Source of the DNA: CAJXMH01 sp964001305
Lineage (GTDB): Bacteria; Bacteroidota; Bacteroidia; Flavobacteriales_E; Vicingaceae
DNA length: 37,247 nt
Assembly: GCA_964001305.1 (NCBI GenBank)
Contig: CAXFAI010000043.1
Span: forward strand, 1 to 37,247
Direction: 5' to 3'
Made by a program: the position numbers and the translations under genes. The notes beneath the pieces were generated by a model. It had not been told where the DNA came from and did not search any database. It saw only the letters and a program-made list of their open reading frames with translations. Positions 1 to 7,798 of this stretch are shown one piece after another; position 1 is the stretch's first letter; each line of letters starts with the position of its first letter.

Positions 1-2
1 AA

Positions 3-236
3 TTTGTTTGTGTTGTTTTCAGCAAAAATCAATTTTTTGCTTTTGCCGATCGTTGTCCACATAAGGGTTATTCTTTTATCGGTGGAAAGTGTCAAGATGG
101 CATTGTTGAATGTCCAATTCATAAGTATAAATTTGCTCTTGGAATAGACGGAGAACGAACTCCACTTAAAATATTTCCTATTGAAACCAATAAAGACGGT
201 GTATTTGTGGGTAAAGAACCAAAAAGTTGGTTTTAG
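3..236 (+). CDS. Rieske [2Fe-2S] ferredoxin-like protein, 3' end only
   Basis: An open frame enters at the window edge and ends at TAG 234-236 (77 codons visible). It contains CPHKG, then after 16 residues from the first His the motif ECPIHKYKF. This is the Rieske signature CxH-x16-CxxH, in which two Cys and two His bind a [2Fe-2S] cluster. The tail with TPLKIFPIE and GVFVG is the usual last beta strands of NirD-like or small Rieske ferredoxins. The N-terminus lies outside the window, so it could be a free-standing ferredoxin (about 100 residues) or the end of a larger oxygenase component. The frame overlaps the start of the DUF2279-like gene, which suggests one transcript. Family assignment is firm; partner and substrate are unknown. 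Confidence 0.85.
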   Translation, partial: FVCVVFSKNQFFAFADRCPHKGYSFIGGKCQDGIVECPIHKYKFALGIDGERTPLKIFPIETNKDGVFVGKEPKSWF

Positions 237-1095
237 AATTTTACCATTCCTCTTGCTTTTTGGCACAAGCTTGCTTTCTGCTCAAAACTCCGACTCATTG
301 AAGTTTAGAAAGAAATTAGTAAGCTATGGAACACTTGCATCTTACTCAGTTTCATTAGTAGGCCTAAATCAGCTTTGGTATAAAGATTACCCTAAAAGTG
401 AGTTCCATTTTTTTAATGATAATGCCCAGTGGAGTCAGTTAGATAAAGTGGGACATGCTTATTCTACCTACACCTTAAGCAGAGCTAGCTCGGCCTTATT
501 TTATTGGGCTGGATATGAAAAAGAAAAATCTGTTTGGTATGGTAGCGGAGGAGCATTCTTGTTTTTATCAACCATTGAAATTTTTGATGCTTATAGCGAG
601 GAATGGGGGTTTTCTTGGGGTGATTTTGTCGCAAATACTTCAGGAATTGGTTTGTTTTTAGTCCAAGAGAAATTATGGCAAAAACAAATTTTACATTTAA
701 AGTTTAGTTATTCTCCAACTTCAATACGAGAATTAAGACCTGACTTATTTGGTGAAAATGAACTTCAAGGTGTTTTGAAAGATTATAACGGTCAAACGTA
801 TTGGGCTTCATTCAATCTAAACTCACTATCAACAGATTTTAAACTTAAGTGGTTAAATCTAGCTGTTGGCTATGGCGCTGATCACATGTTATATGCCCAA
901 AAAAACGAGGTTCATTCACCCTATAATTCCCATAGAAAGCAATGGTATTTGGGACCGGACGTTAATTTTGAAAGAATCCAAACCAAAAAAAAGTGGTTGA
1001 AAACGACATTATTCTTACTCAATTGTATTAAGGCTCCTTTACCTGCCCTCCTTTTAGAAAACAATAAATTGAGGGTTGATTGGTTCGCTTATTAA
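181..1095 (+). CDS. DUF2279 / YfiM-like secreted or envelope protein
   Basis: About 300 residues. An N-terminal hydrophobic segment (LPFLLLFGTSLLSAQ) looks like a signal peptide cleaved after SAQ. The body has the DUF2279/YfiM pattern: WSQLDKVGHAYSTY near residue 85, a second helical stretch around GSGGAFLFLSTIEIFDAYSEEWGFSWGDFVANTSG (residues about 121-156), and a soluble C-terminal half. The family is envelope-associated and has no established biochemical role. No ATG is available at the 5' end. TTG 181, GTG 199 and TTG 205 are the possible starts, and all overlap the upstream Rieske frame (stop 236), so translation is probably coupled. The stop TAA 1093-1095 overlaps the stop of the convergent Nudix gene. 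Confidence 0.7.
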   Translation: MKPIKTVYLWVKNQKVGFRILPFLLLFGTSLLSAQNSDSLKFRKKLVSYGTLASYSVSLVGLNQLWYKDYPKSEFHFFNDNAQWSQLDKVGHAYSTYTLSRASSALFYWAGYEKEKSVWYGSGGAFLFLSTIEIFDAYSEEWGFSWGDFVANTSGIGLFLVQEKLWQKQILHLKFSYSPTSIRELRPDLFGENELQGVLKDYNGQTYWASFNLNSLSTDFKLKWLNLAVGYGADHMLYAQKNEVHSPYNSHRKQWYLGPDVNFERIQTKKKWLKTTLFLLNCIKAPLPALLLENNKLRVDWFAY

Positions 1096-1640
1096 AGTTG
1101 GTTGCTTTGAATAAGGTGATTAACTTTTAATAAACCGGCAACACTTAAACTATCTGTAATATTCCCATCTAATACCATTTGAATAGCATCACGAATGGGC
1201 AATTTCTTAATTTCAAGTACTTCATCCTCGTCAGGCTGAGCTTCAAATTGCTCTAAATCACGAGCTAAATAGATCATGCCAATTTCATCTGCAACAGAAT
1301 TACTGGTATGTATTCGAATTGTTTCTTCCCACTTTTGAGCAACCAAGCCTGTTTCTTCTCTTAGTTCTCTCTTAGCTGATTCAAGCGGATCAATGCCCCA
1401 TTTTCCGCCACCTTCGGGAATTTCCCAACTGTATTGGTTTAAGGGGAATCTCCATTGACCCACTAAAAAGGTTTCTAGTTGATCAGTTATTGGAATTACA
1501 CCAATAGCAATATTTTTGAAATGAACAGTCCCGTATATGCCATCATTCCCAGCAGGATTTAAAACTTCATGATTTTCAACTTTAATCCATGGGTTTTCAT
1601 AGACAGTTTCTTTTCTTTTTACCTTCCAAGGGTTGTTCAT
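1092..1640 (-). CDS. Nudix hydrolase, ADP-ribose pyrophosphatase-like
   Basis: 182 residues, the usual length for this family. The central Nudix segment shows GGGKWGIDP followed by AKRELREETGL, so the REUxEExGU half that binds the metal is intact. The upstream Glu of the canonical G-x5-E-x7-REUxEExGU pattern is replaced by Ile (KWGI), as happens in a Bacteroidota subgroup. A preceding SWEIPEGGG resembles the ExPxGG approach of ADP-ribose/NDP-sugar pyrophosphatases. The likely role is cytosolic hydrolysis of ADP-ribose or a related nucleoside diphosphate. The start is ATG 1638-1640. The -33 element of the divergent smr promoter falls inside the first codons. Confidence 0.85.
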   Translation of the reverse strand: MNNPWKVKRKETVYENPWIKVENHEVLNPAGNDGIYGTVHFKNIAIGVIPITDQLETFLVGQWRFPLNQYSWEIPEGGGKWGIDPLESAKRELREETGLVAQKWEETIRIHTSNSVADEIGMIYLARDLEQFEAQPDEDEVLEIKKLPIRDAIQMVLDGNITDSLSVAGLLKVNHLIQSNQL

Positions 1641-1662
1641 AGCTTGAGCAATTATATTTTTG
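1633..1662 (+). promoter_or_regulatory. Bacteroidota-type promoter for the Smr gene
   Basis: TTG at 1633-1635, 19 bases, then TATTTTTG at 1655-1662. This matches the primary-sigma consensus of Bacteroidota (TTG, 17-23 bases, TAnnTTTG) in both elements and spacing. Transcription would start near 1668, leaving about 12 bases before ATG 1680. It is the best two-element promoter match in the window. Confidence 0.7.
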
Positions 1663-1679
1663 CAAAGTAATCAAAAGCA

Positions 1680-2237
1680 ATGGAGATTTTAGTTGGTTCG
1701 TATGTAAAGGCTGTTGATGAAAACCTGGAAGGAGTAATTCGTCGAATTAAAGATGATTGGTATTTCTTAGAGTGTACAGACGGATTTGAGTATCCTTTTA
1801 AAAAACACCAACTTGTACTTATAAACAAAGAAGGAAATTCAACTCATTTTACCAAGACATATACATATCCTGCTAGTACTTTTAAAGAGGATATTGAATT
1901 TGCCTATGAACCAAGGGTTCAATTAAAAGGAGCAATTCCTGAAATTGACTTGCATATGGAAGAGCTATTGCCTAACCATCGTTTAAAGAAAGGAGAGTCA
2001 GCTTTATTATTCCAATTGGATTTTTGTAGAAAAGCAATCCAGAAAGCAAGTATTGCAAGAGTTCGGAAAATGGTTTTCATACATGGGATGGGTAGTGGTA
2101 TTTTAAGAGATGAACTTCGTAAGATGCTTCGATATGAATACCCGCATATTGAGTTTTTTGATGCCAACTATCAACGATTTGGACAAGGTGCGACTGAAAT
2201 TATTATTCATGGCTTAGGCAAAGGTCTAAAGCACTAA
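1680..2237 (+). CDS. Smr-domain protein (DUF2027-like N-terminus)
   Basis: 185 residues. The N-terminal 60 residues (VGSYVKAVDENLEGVIRRI) form a small beta-rich domain as in DUF2027-type proteins. The C-terminal half is a Smr (MutS2-related) domain: IDLHMEEL near residue 90 supplies the LDLH-like motif, and FIHGMGSGILRDELRKML near residue 133 the HGxGxGxLR motif. Smr domains bind or nick nucleic acid, and stand-alone ones are often RNA endonucleases or ribosome-associated factors; which applies here cannot be told from sequence. The gene has its own good promoter and ends only about ten bases before the predicted 5' end of rnpB. Confidence 0.85.
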   Translation: MEILVGSYVKAVDENLEGVIRRIKDDWYFLECTDGFEYPFKKHQLVLINKEGNSTHFTKTYTYPASTFKEDIEFAYEPRVQLKGAIPEIDLHMEELLPNHRLKKGESALLFQLDFCRKAIQKASIARVRKMVFIHGMGSGILRDELRKMLRYEYPHIEFFDANYQRFGQGATEIIIHGLGKGLKH

Positions 2238-2242
2238 CTTTG
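2235..2242 (+). promoter_or_regulatory. -7 element of the rnpB promoter, overlapping the smr stop
   Basis: TAACTTTG fits TAnnTTTG exactly and includes the TAA stop of the Smr gene. Transcription would begin near 2248, which is where the P1 strand CAGGTAA of RNase P RNA begins. No clear TTG lies at -33. Confidence 0.55.
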
Positions 2243-2245
2243 CAA

Positions 2246-2572
2246 AGCAGGTAACTTTATCGCTGCGCTTTGCGTGGAGGAAAGTCCGGGCAGCACAGAG
2301 CACCGTACCTTGTGAAAACAAGGGTTCCGAAAGGAAACAGATAGTGCCACAGAAAATAAACAGCTGACGCTTTTTAAAGCAAGCAATGGTGAAATGGTGA
2401 GGTAAGAGCTCACCGCTCTTGAGGTAACAAAAGAGGCTAGGAAAACCTTACGGGCTGAAAGGTCAAATAAACCGGAGTTAAAGTGGCTCGCTTTTCCGGA
2501 GGGTAGACTGCTTAGATAAATGATAAAGCAAAAGCAATGCTTTTGAACAGAACCTGGCTTACTTACCTGTTT
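2246..2572 (+). ncRNA. rnpB: RNase P RNA (catalytic subunit, class A)
   Basis: Catalytic RNA of ribonuclease P, which trims tRNA 5' leaders. The conserved blocks are present in order: GGAGGAAAGTCCGGGC (2276-2291), GAAAGGAAACAGATAGTGCCACAGAAA (about 2328-2354), GAGGTAACAAAAGAGGC (about 2420-2436), GAAAACCTTACGGGCTGAAA (about 2441-2460), and ACAGAACCTGGCTTA (about 2547-2561), which pairs with the first block to make P4. CAGGTAA (2248-2254) pairs with TTACCTG (2563-2569) as P1. Ends are set from P1 and are good to a few bases. The gene sits directly behind smr and is followed by a strong terminator. Confidence 0.96.
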
Positions 2573-2581
2573 TTAATAAAA

Positions 2582-2613
2582 AAGTCCCCTTGAATTTTCA
2601 AGGGGGCTTTTTT
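2582..2613. terminator. Bidirectional terminator between rnpB and the T9SS gene
   Basis: A 12-bp stem (AAGTCCCCTTGA / TCAAGGGGGCTT, one G-T pair) with an ATTT loop. On the plus strand it is followed by TTTT, and on the minus strand by TTTTTTATT. It can therefore end rnpB transcription rightward and the large minus-strand gene leftward. Confidence 0.85.
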
Positions 2614-2630
2614 GTGAACTATTAGTTGTT

Positions 2631-5600
2631 TTATTGAATGATAATCTTTTCAGATTGAATTGAATGCTCTCCAATTACATTCATAATATAAACCCCTTTT
2701 TCTAAATGATTTAAATCAATTTCTAATCGATTTGTAGATGTATTTAGATTAAAGTCATAAACTAATTTTCCGGTAACATCTTTCAATTCAATTCGCTCAA
2801 ATTGATTCGTGTTATTTAGTAATAAGGTAAACTGACCGTTTGAAGGGTTAGGGAAAATTGCATAATCATTTTCAATTGAGCGACTCTCTAAGCCAACTGG
2901 GATATCAGTAATTCTAACATCATCAATAGCAACATCGCCATCATAACTATTTCCTCTTACAGTCCAAAATCGAACTCTTAATTCACTTAAGCTAGAGAAC
3001 TGGCTAATTGGAATAATTTTAAATTGATAAGGATCAGCATTTGCTGATTGTTTCTGCCCTACAATAGTGTCAACATTTACCCAAGTTCCTGCTGAATCAA
3101 CATCAACAAATAAAGTTTGGATATCTACACCGTACATATGGTAATTGTAAAGTAAAGTTAGATTTCCTGAATTATTCGTTAAATCAACACAAGGAGATGT
3201 TAGTATAGCTGTGTCACCTAAAGCAGCCGGAGAAGAAGCTTCTGTATACATATAGGTCGTTGAGCCTGTAGTGGCATCTCCTATTGGACCTGTTGCACCA
3301 GAAGTAGTTCCACCGATATTACTTAACCATTGGTAGTTTGGTGAACTTGATGTACCTTCCCAACCATTAGCAAATACACCACTTTGACCTGAAGGCAAAA
3401 TGTCAAAATCTTCATTGTATGGCAATGTCTGTAAACTATTAAGAATATTGATATTTCTAAGACTATCATTAATAACATTTCCATCTCCTACTAAGTCACA
3501 GCTTAATGTAAAACTGTAGTTCCCTGGGTTTGATAGATTAACTGTAGTATTAAAGGTATAAACTAAAGTATCTCCAGATAATACAGTTCCATTATAAGTT
3601 TCAGTTACAAATGCTCCTCCATTTACAGAGTAGCTCAAGTCAATTGTATTAAAAGTATTGACACCTGTATTTGCAAATCTTACTCGTACACTATCAGAAT
3701 TGCTAAAGCCACAACCACTAATTGGTGAAACCATTGATACAATAGCCGCATCATCAGGGGATGGAGGTGCAATATTGAAGTTATCTACTCCAAATCCATC
3801 ATTAATTACACTCCCATCTGAACTAAATACAAATCTAATTTTAACACTAGAACTACCTGCAACACCTGTTAGCTGGTTAGATGCTATGTGCCAAACTCCA
3901 GCACCTGCTACATGATCTCCATCCCACCATTCATTCGTAAGATCATTATACCAATTAATGGCATTTGGTGCGGCAATAAGCTTGTTCCAAGTTTGTCCCG
4001 CATTTGTGGATACTTCCACCCATCCTTCATCACAACAAGACTCTGTATTGAAAATATGTGAAAATGAAATAATTGGATCAACTGTATATGTTGAGAAGTC
4101 AAAACAAGGAGACTCTAAATAAGCAAGCTCGTTGTTATTATAATCTCCTAGCAGGTTGGTAACCCAAGCTCCAGTTCCGGCGGCTGCTGAAGTAATATAA
4201 GAAGCAGCAGGCGTTCCATGACTCCATGAAGAATTAGCTCCGTAAGTTGTCCATCCACCTGGGCCGGATTCAAACCCCTCTGAATAAGGTAAAGTTGATA
4301 CAAGAGGAATATTCTGGAAGGTTGATCTTATAGTATCATTTATTTGGTTTACATCATTCGCAAGTGTAACATAAACTACTAGGTTGTATGTACCAAAGGT
4401 TGATAAATTAACCGTTGTATTAAATGTAAAAGGAATCGTATCTCCTGAATTGATTGGACCTGGAATTGTTTGCGATACTGCAGCACCACCATTTAGTTGA
4501 TAAGAAATGGTTACATTGCTCATGGCAGCAGTGCCGGCATTTGTTATATTAACAGAAACACTATCCGCATTGCCTAAAGCACAGCCATCAGTTGGTTTTA
4601 TGATTGAAGCTATTCCAGCATCGCTAGCTGAAGGTGGTATAATTGAAAAATTATCTATGCCAAATCCTTCATTAATAACACTACCATCAGAACTAAAGAC
4701 AAAGCGAACTTTAACACTTGAACTCCCAGCTGCTCCTGTTAATTGATTTGATGTGGTTTGCCATACACCTGATCCAGCGGCATGATTTCCATCCCACCAT
4801 TGATTAGATAAATCATTGTACCAATTTACTGCGCTTGGACTTGCAGTCACTTTATTCCATGTTTGTCCGCCATCAATTGAAACTTCTAGCCACCCTTCAT
4901 CACAACAAGATTCTGTGTTAAACATATGTGAAAAAGAAATGGTTGGGTCCACCGTATAAGTAGAAAGATCAAAACAAGGAGACTCTAGGTAAGAGAATTC
5001 ATTGTTATTATAATTACCACTTAGGTTGGTAACCCATGAAAAAGAACCTGTAGCCGCGGAGGTAATGTATGAAGCTGCCGGTGTCCCATGAGACCAAGAT
5101 GAATTGGCACCACTAGTGGTCCAGCCACCAGTGCCATTTTCAAATCCTTCTGTATAAGGGAATTGACTGATTACAGCAATATTCTCAAAAACAGCTGTAC
5201 TGGTGTCGTTAGTTACATTATTATCACCTACTAAGCTCGAATAACTTTGTATGGTATAATTCCCGATTGCACTTAAATTAACCGTTTGATTAAAGGTATA
5301 AATAACGGTGTCTCCTGGGTTAATAGGGCCGCTTATGGTTCCATTCGCTGCAATACCTCCATTCAAACTATACGCAACATTTAAATTGGTAATTACAGAA
5401 CTTCCAAAATTTGATACAGCAATTTTTACAGAATCATTTACCCCTAAGCCACATGAAGTAACAGGCTGAACAATGGCTACAATTCCTGCATCTAAAGCAG
5501 GGGCATCTTGAATTAAAACATCATCAAAGGCGAATCCATCTTCTATAACAGATCCATCAGTACCATGTGCAAAACGCAATTCGACTGATGGTTGTCCGCC

Positions 5601-6971
5601 TAAACCAGTTAGATCATGCTCTGCTAATACCCATGAGCCACCTAAACTTGACCATCCTTCTTGTGAAGGTTCAAGATTTGTTAGTCCTCCAATGCTGTTG
5701 TCGTTATACCAATTATTAGGATCGCCAAAGCTTCCCACTTTTTGCCAACTTATACCTCCGTCAACAGATGCTTGTAAAACAGTCCCATCCCAAGAAGTTT
5801 CATTTTCAATCCAAATTCTAGCTTTAAATTGAGGAGCGGCAATATTGGTAAAGTCAAAGCATGGACTAATAACATATGAATCTTCATTATTATTATATGC
5901 TCCACTTAGGTTAGTTACCCAAGCTTGTGTCCCTGAATAAGCTGAATTGATTACTGAGCTGGCAGGAGCACCTAGCGCCCAAGAATTGTTTGTTCCTCCA
6001 CTTGACCAACCACCAGAGCCATTTTCAAAATTTTCAAAGTATGGGAAGGTAGCAATGCTATTCTTTTGAATTGCAGTGCCCCTAACTGTATCATTCGCTA
6101 AATTGATATCTCCTCTAAAGCTGGAGTAGGCGGTAATAGAATAACTTCCAATAACTGAAAAATCTGCAGTTGTAGTAAACGTATATTGTATAGTGTCATT
6201 TGGTAAAACATTGCCATTATATGTTTCAGCAACTACAGTACCACCATTTATGGAATAATTTAAAGGTACCCGATTAATAGCATTACTTCCTGCGTTGGTA
6301 AATGTTACAATAATTGATTCAGTAGATGTAAGACCACAAGAGGCTTTTAAAGAATCAATAGAAATCAATTTAATATCATCAGGGGTTGGTTGAAAAATTT
6401 CAACATTATCAACCATCCAATAGTAATCATAAGAGCCATGAAAGTAAAATCGAACTTGTGCACTCGATTTTCCTACTACTTGTGCTGAAATATCGATTGA
6501 TTCATGCACAGGAATTGGACTTGCTGCAGTTCCATGGGCAATTGTGGAGTAATCTGCAACTGTTGTCCAGCTGGTACCATCAAATACTTCAACTAGAGCG
6601 GTATCAGTTCCGAATGGAATGTGAGCATGATCAAACTCCAACTTCACCACTGTAGCATTACCTGGATTAAAAGTAGGACTACTTAAAGTTGTTTTTTGAA
6701 AGTTGCCTGTTCCATACCAATCGCTGTCAATTATAGCAAAGGCCGTATCTATTAAGGTGTTTTGGGCTCCTGCCAATCTATTGTCAGGATCATCAAATCG
6801 CCAAACTTGGCCATTTAAATTAGCAGTGCTATCTACATTTTTCCATGCTGAGCCTACAGGTGGCAATATAGAGTCGGTAAAAGTGCTAAAGTCTTCTTGT
6901 ACAAATGTTTGAGCATTTAACCCAATGGTTAAAAACACAAGCAATATTGAAGTTGTAATTTTCTTTAACAT
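2631..6971 (-). CDS. Very large T9SS-secreted protein with alternating MAM-like and CARDB-like modules
   Basis: 1446 residues with signal peptide MLKKITTSILLVFLTIGLNAQ. Five jelly-roll/MAM-like modules, each opening with a F(P)Y.E.FENG-type stretch and ending with a GFGIDNF-type strand, start near residues 22, 309, 604, 894 and 1185. They alternate with four Ig-like modules of CARDB type (SCGLG..DSV..; YSLNGG; GDTVIYTFN). The C-terminus has FPNPSNGQF...KGVYIMNVIG...EKIIIQ, the type A T9SS sorting tail that directs export through the outer membrane and anchoring or release. Such proteins are usually adhesins or glycan-binding surface proteins; no catalytic motif was recognised. The paired Cys-Cys in TESCCDEGW occurs in modules 3 and 4. 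Modules 3 and 4 are much closer to each other than to the rest, which implies recent internal duplication. Confidence 0.9.
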   Translation of the reverse strand: MLKKITTSILLVFLTIGLNAQTFVQEDFSTFTDSILPPVGSAWKNVDSTANLNGQVWRFDDPDNRLAGAQNTLIDTAFAIIDSDWYGTGNFQKTTLSSPTFNPGNATVVKLEFDHAHIPFGTDTALVEVFDGTSWTTVADYSTIAHGTAASPIPVHESIDISAQVVGKSSAQVRFYFHGSYDYYWMVDNVEIFQPTPDDIKLISIDSLKASCGLTSTESIIVTFTNAGSNAINRVPLNYSINGGTVVAETYNGNVLPNDTIQYTFTTTADFSVIGSYSITAYSSFRGDINLANDTVRGTAIQKNSIATFPYFENFENGSGGWSSGGTNNSWALGAPASSVINSAYSGTQAWVTNLSGAYNNNEDSYVISPCFDFTNIAAPQFKARIWIENETSWDGTVLQASVDGGISWQKVGSFGDPNNWYNDNSIGGLTNLEPSQEGWSSLGGSWVLAEHDLTGLGGQPSVELRFAHGTDGSVIEDGFAFDDVLIQDAPALDAGIVAIVQPVTSCGLGVNDSVKIAVSNFGSSVITNLNVAYSLNGGIAANGTISGPINPGDTVIYTFNQTVNLSAIGNYTIQSYSSLVGDNNVTNDTSTAVFENIAVISQFPYTEGFENGTGGWTTSGANSSWSHGTPAASYITSAATGSFSWVTNLSGNYNNNEFSYLESPCFDLSTYTVDPTISFSHMFNTESCCDEGWLEVSIDGGQTWNKVTASPSAVNWYNDLSNQWWDGNHAAGSGVWQTTSNQLTGAAGSSSVKVRFVFSSDGSVINEGFGIDNFSIIPPSASDAGIASIIKPTDGCALGNADSVSVNITNAGTAAMSNVTISYQLNGGAAVSQTIPGPINSGDTIPFTFNTTVNLSTFGTYNLVVYVTLANDVNQINDTIRSTFQNIPLVSTLPYSEGFESGPGGWTTYGANSSWSHGTPAASYITSAAAGTGAWVTNLLGDYNNNELAYLESPCFDFSTYTVDPIISFSHIFNTESCCDEGWVEVSTNAGQTWNKLIAAPNAINWYNDLTNEWWDGDHVAGAGVWHIASNQLTGVAGSSSVKIRFVFSSDGSVINDGFGVDNFNIAPPSPDDAAIVSMVSPISGCGFSNSDSVRVRFANTGVNTFNTIDLSYSVNGGAFVTETYNGTVLSGDTLVYTFNTTVNLSNPGNYSFTLSCDLVGDGNVINDSLRNINILNSLQTLPYNEDFDILPSGQSGVFANGWEGTSSSPNYQWLSNIGGTTSGATGPIGDATTGSTTYMYTEASSPAALGDTAILTSPCVDLTNNSGNLTLLYNYHMYGVDIQTLFVDVDSAGTWVNVDTIVGQKQSANADPYQFKIIPISQFSSLSELRVRFWTVRGNSYDGDVAIDDVRITDIPVGLESRSIENDYAIFPNPSNGQFTLLLNNTNQFERIELKDVTGKLVYDFNLNTSTNRLEIDLNHLEKGVYIMNVIGEHSIQSEKIIIQ
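3757..4292 (-). repeat. Jelly-roll module 4 of the T9SS protein (copy of module 3)
   Basis: Encodes residues 894 to about 1072. Long stretches (WTTxGANSSWSHGTPAASY, ISFSHxFNTESCCDEGW, VRFVFSSDGSVIN-type) are shared nearly word for word with the module at 4627-5162, 870 bases away. Boundaries come from the protein alignment. Confidence 0.75.
4627..5162 (-). repeat. Jelly-roll module 3 of the T9SS protein (copy of module 4)
   Basis: Encodes residues 604 to about 782, the partner of 3757-4292. With the following CARDB-like module it forms a 290-residue unit that repeats once. The DNA has diverged mostly at third positions, so the duplication is not brand new. Confidence 0.75.
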
Positions 6972-6997
6972 AATAATTAAGGTTTAAATTGTTTACT

Positions 6998-7005
6998 CAA
7001 AAATA
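6998..7005 (-). promoter_or_regulatory. -7 element for the T9SS gene
   Basis: On the minus strand this reads TATTTTTG (TAnnTTTG). Transcription would start near 6992, about 20 bases ahead of ATG 6971. No convincing TTG at -33. Confidence 0.5.
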
Positions 7006-7034
7006 AGAATATTAAAACTCATAGATAGATATGG

Positions 7035-7685
7035 TTAAAACATACTGCCATCTTTCATTTCAAAAGTCCGATCACAAGCTTTAGCTAAATCTAAGTTATG
7101 AGTCACAATGACAAATGTTTGACTGAATTCATCTCTTAATTCAAAAAATAATTGATGAAGTTTATCCGCATTTTCAGAATCTAAATTACCCGAAGGTTCA
7201 TCTGCAAAAATTACTTTGGGTTGATTTATAAGTGCTCTGGCTGTAGCCACTCGCTGTTGTTCACCTCCCGATAATTCAGAAGGTTTATGATGCAAACGAT
7301 TAGAAAGTCCCATTTTTTCTAAAAGGTTTCTCGCTTTTTTTTCTGCAACTTGTTTCGAATCCCCAGCAATTAGAGCAGGCAATTCTACATTTTCTAATGC
7401 TGAAAACTCAGGCAGCAAATGATGAAATTGAAAGACAAAGCCAATATTCTTGTTTCTAAATTCTGCTAACTTATTTGGGTTTAGCTTTGTGATATCGGTC
7501 CCATTGTAAAAAATGTTCCCTTGATCAGCTTGATCTAAACTGCTTAATACTTGTAAAAGGGTTGTTTTACCGGCACCCGAACTGCCAACAATGGCTACAA
7601 TTTCAGCTGTTTTAACTTCTAAGTCAATACCCTTTAAAACAGTTAAGTCGCCAAATTTTTTTTCAATGCCTTTTGCTGTAATCAT
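7035..7685 (-). CDS. lolD: ABC transporter ATPase, LolD/MacB type
   Basis: 216 residues, the normal size for a LolD-family ATPase. Walker A is GSSGAGKTTLLQ (about residues 34-45), the Q-loop is FVFQFHHLLPEFSALENV, the signature is LSGGEQQR, Walker B is KVIFADEPSGNLD, and the switch His is in IVTHNLDLA. The FQFHHLLPEF stretch and the SGNLD end are characteristic of the LolD/FtsE/MacB group, whose ATPases drive lipoprotein extraction from the inner membrane with LolC/E-type permeases. No permease gene is adjacent, as is usual in Bacteroidota, where lolD is often separate. Assignment to LolD rather than another MacB-like exporter is an inference. Confidence 0.85.
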   Translation of the reverse strand: MITAKGIEKKFGDLTVLKGIDLEVKTAEIVAIVGSSGAGKTTLLQVLSSLDQADQGNIFYNGTDITKLNPNKLAEFRNKNIGFVFQFHHLLPEFSALENVELPALIAGDSKQVAEKKARNLLEKMGLSNRLHHKPSELSGGEQQRVATARALINQPKVIFADEPSGNLDSENADKLHQLFFELRDEFSQTFVIVTHNLDLAKACDRTFEMKDGSMF

Positions 7686-7759
7686 AGGTAAGCTAAATTA
7701 GACGAATATTTTTCATCTTTAAAGAGGAAATAGCGCTTTTAATTTGCTTTCAAATCAAT

Positions 7760-7767
7760 TACTTTTG
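7760..7767 (+). promoter_or_regulatory. -7 element for sucC
   Basis: TACTTTTG (TAnnTTTG). Transcription start near 7773, about 26 bases before ATG 7799. A TTTG at 7743-7746 is too close (13 bases) to be the -33 element. Confidence 0.45.
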
Positions 7768-7798
7768 GGATTCAATTCTGAAATTTAAAAAATTCTAC

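Noticed and set aside
2238..2630. Small protein gene in the gap after smr
   Set aside because: The stretch is fully explained by RNase P RNA and its terminator.
3658..4746. Plus-strand open frames opposite the T9SS gene
   Set aside because: They mirror the repeated modules of the minus-strand gene, lack promoters and show no family pattern; they are reading-frame shadows.
3757..5162. CRISPR-like or mobile repeat in the T9SS gene
   Set aside because: The repeats are in-frame protein modules of about 290 residues, with no spacer structure or terminal inverted repeats.
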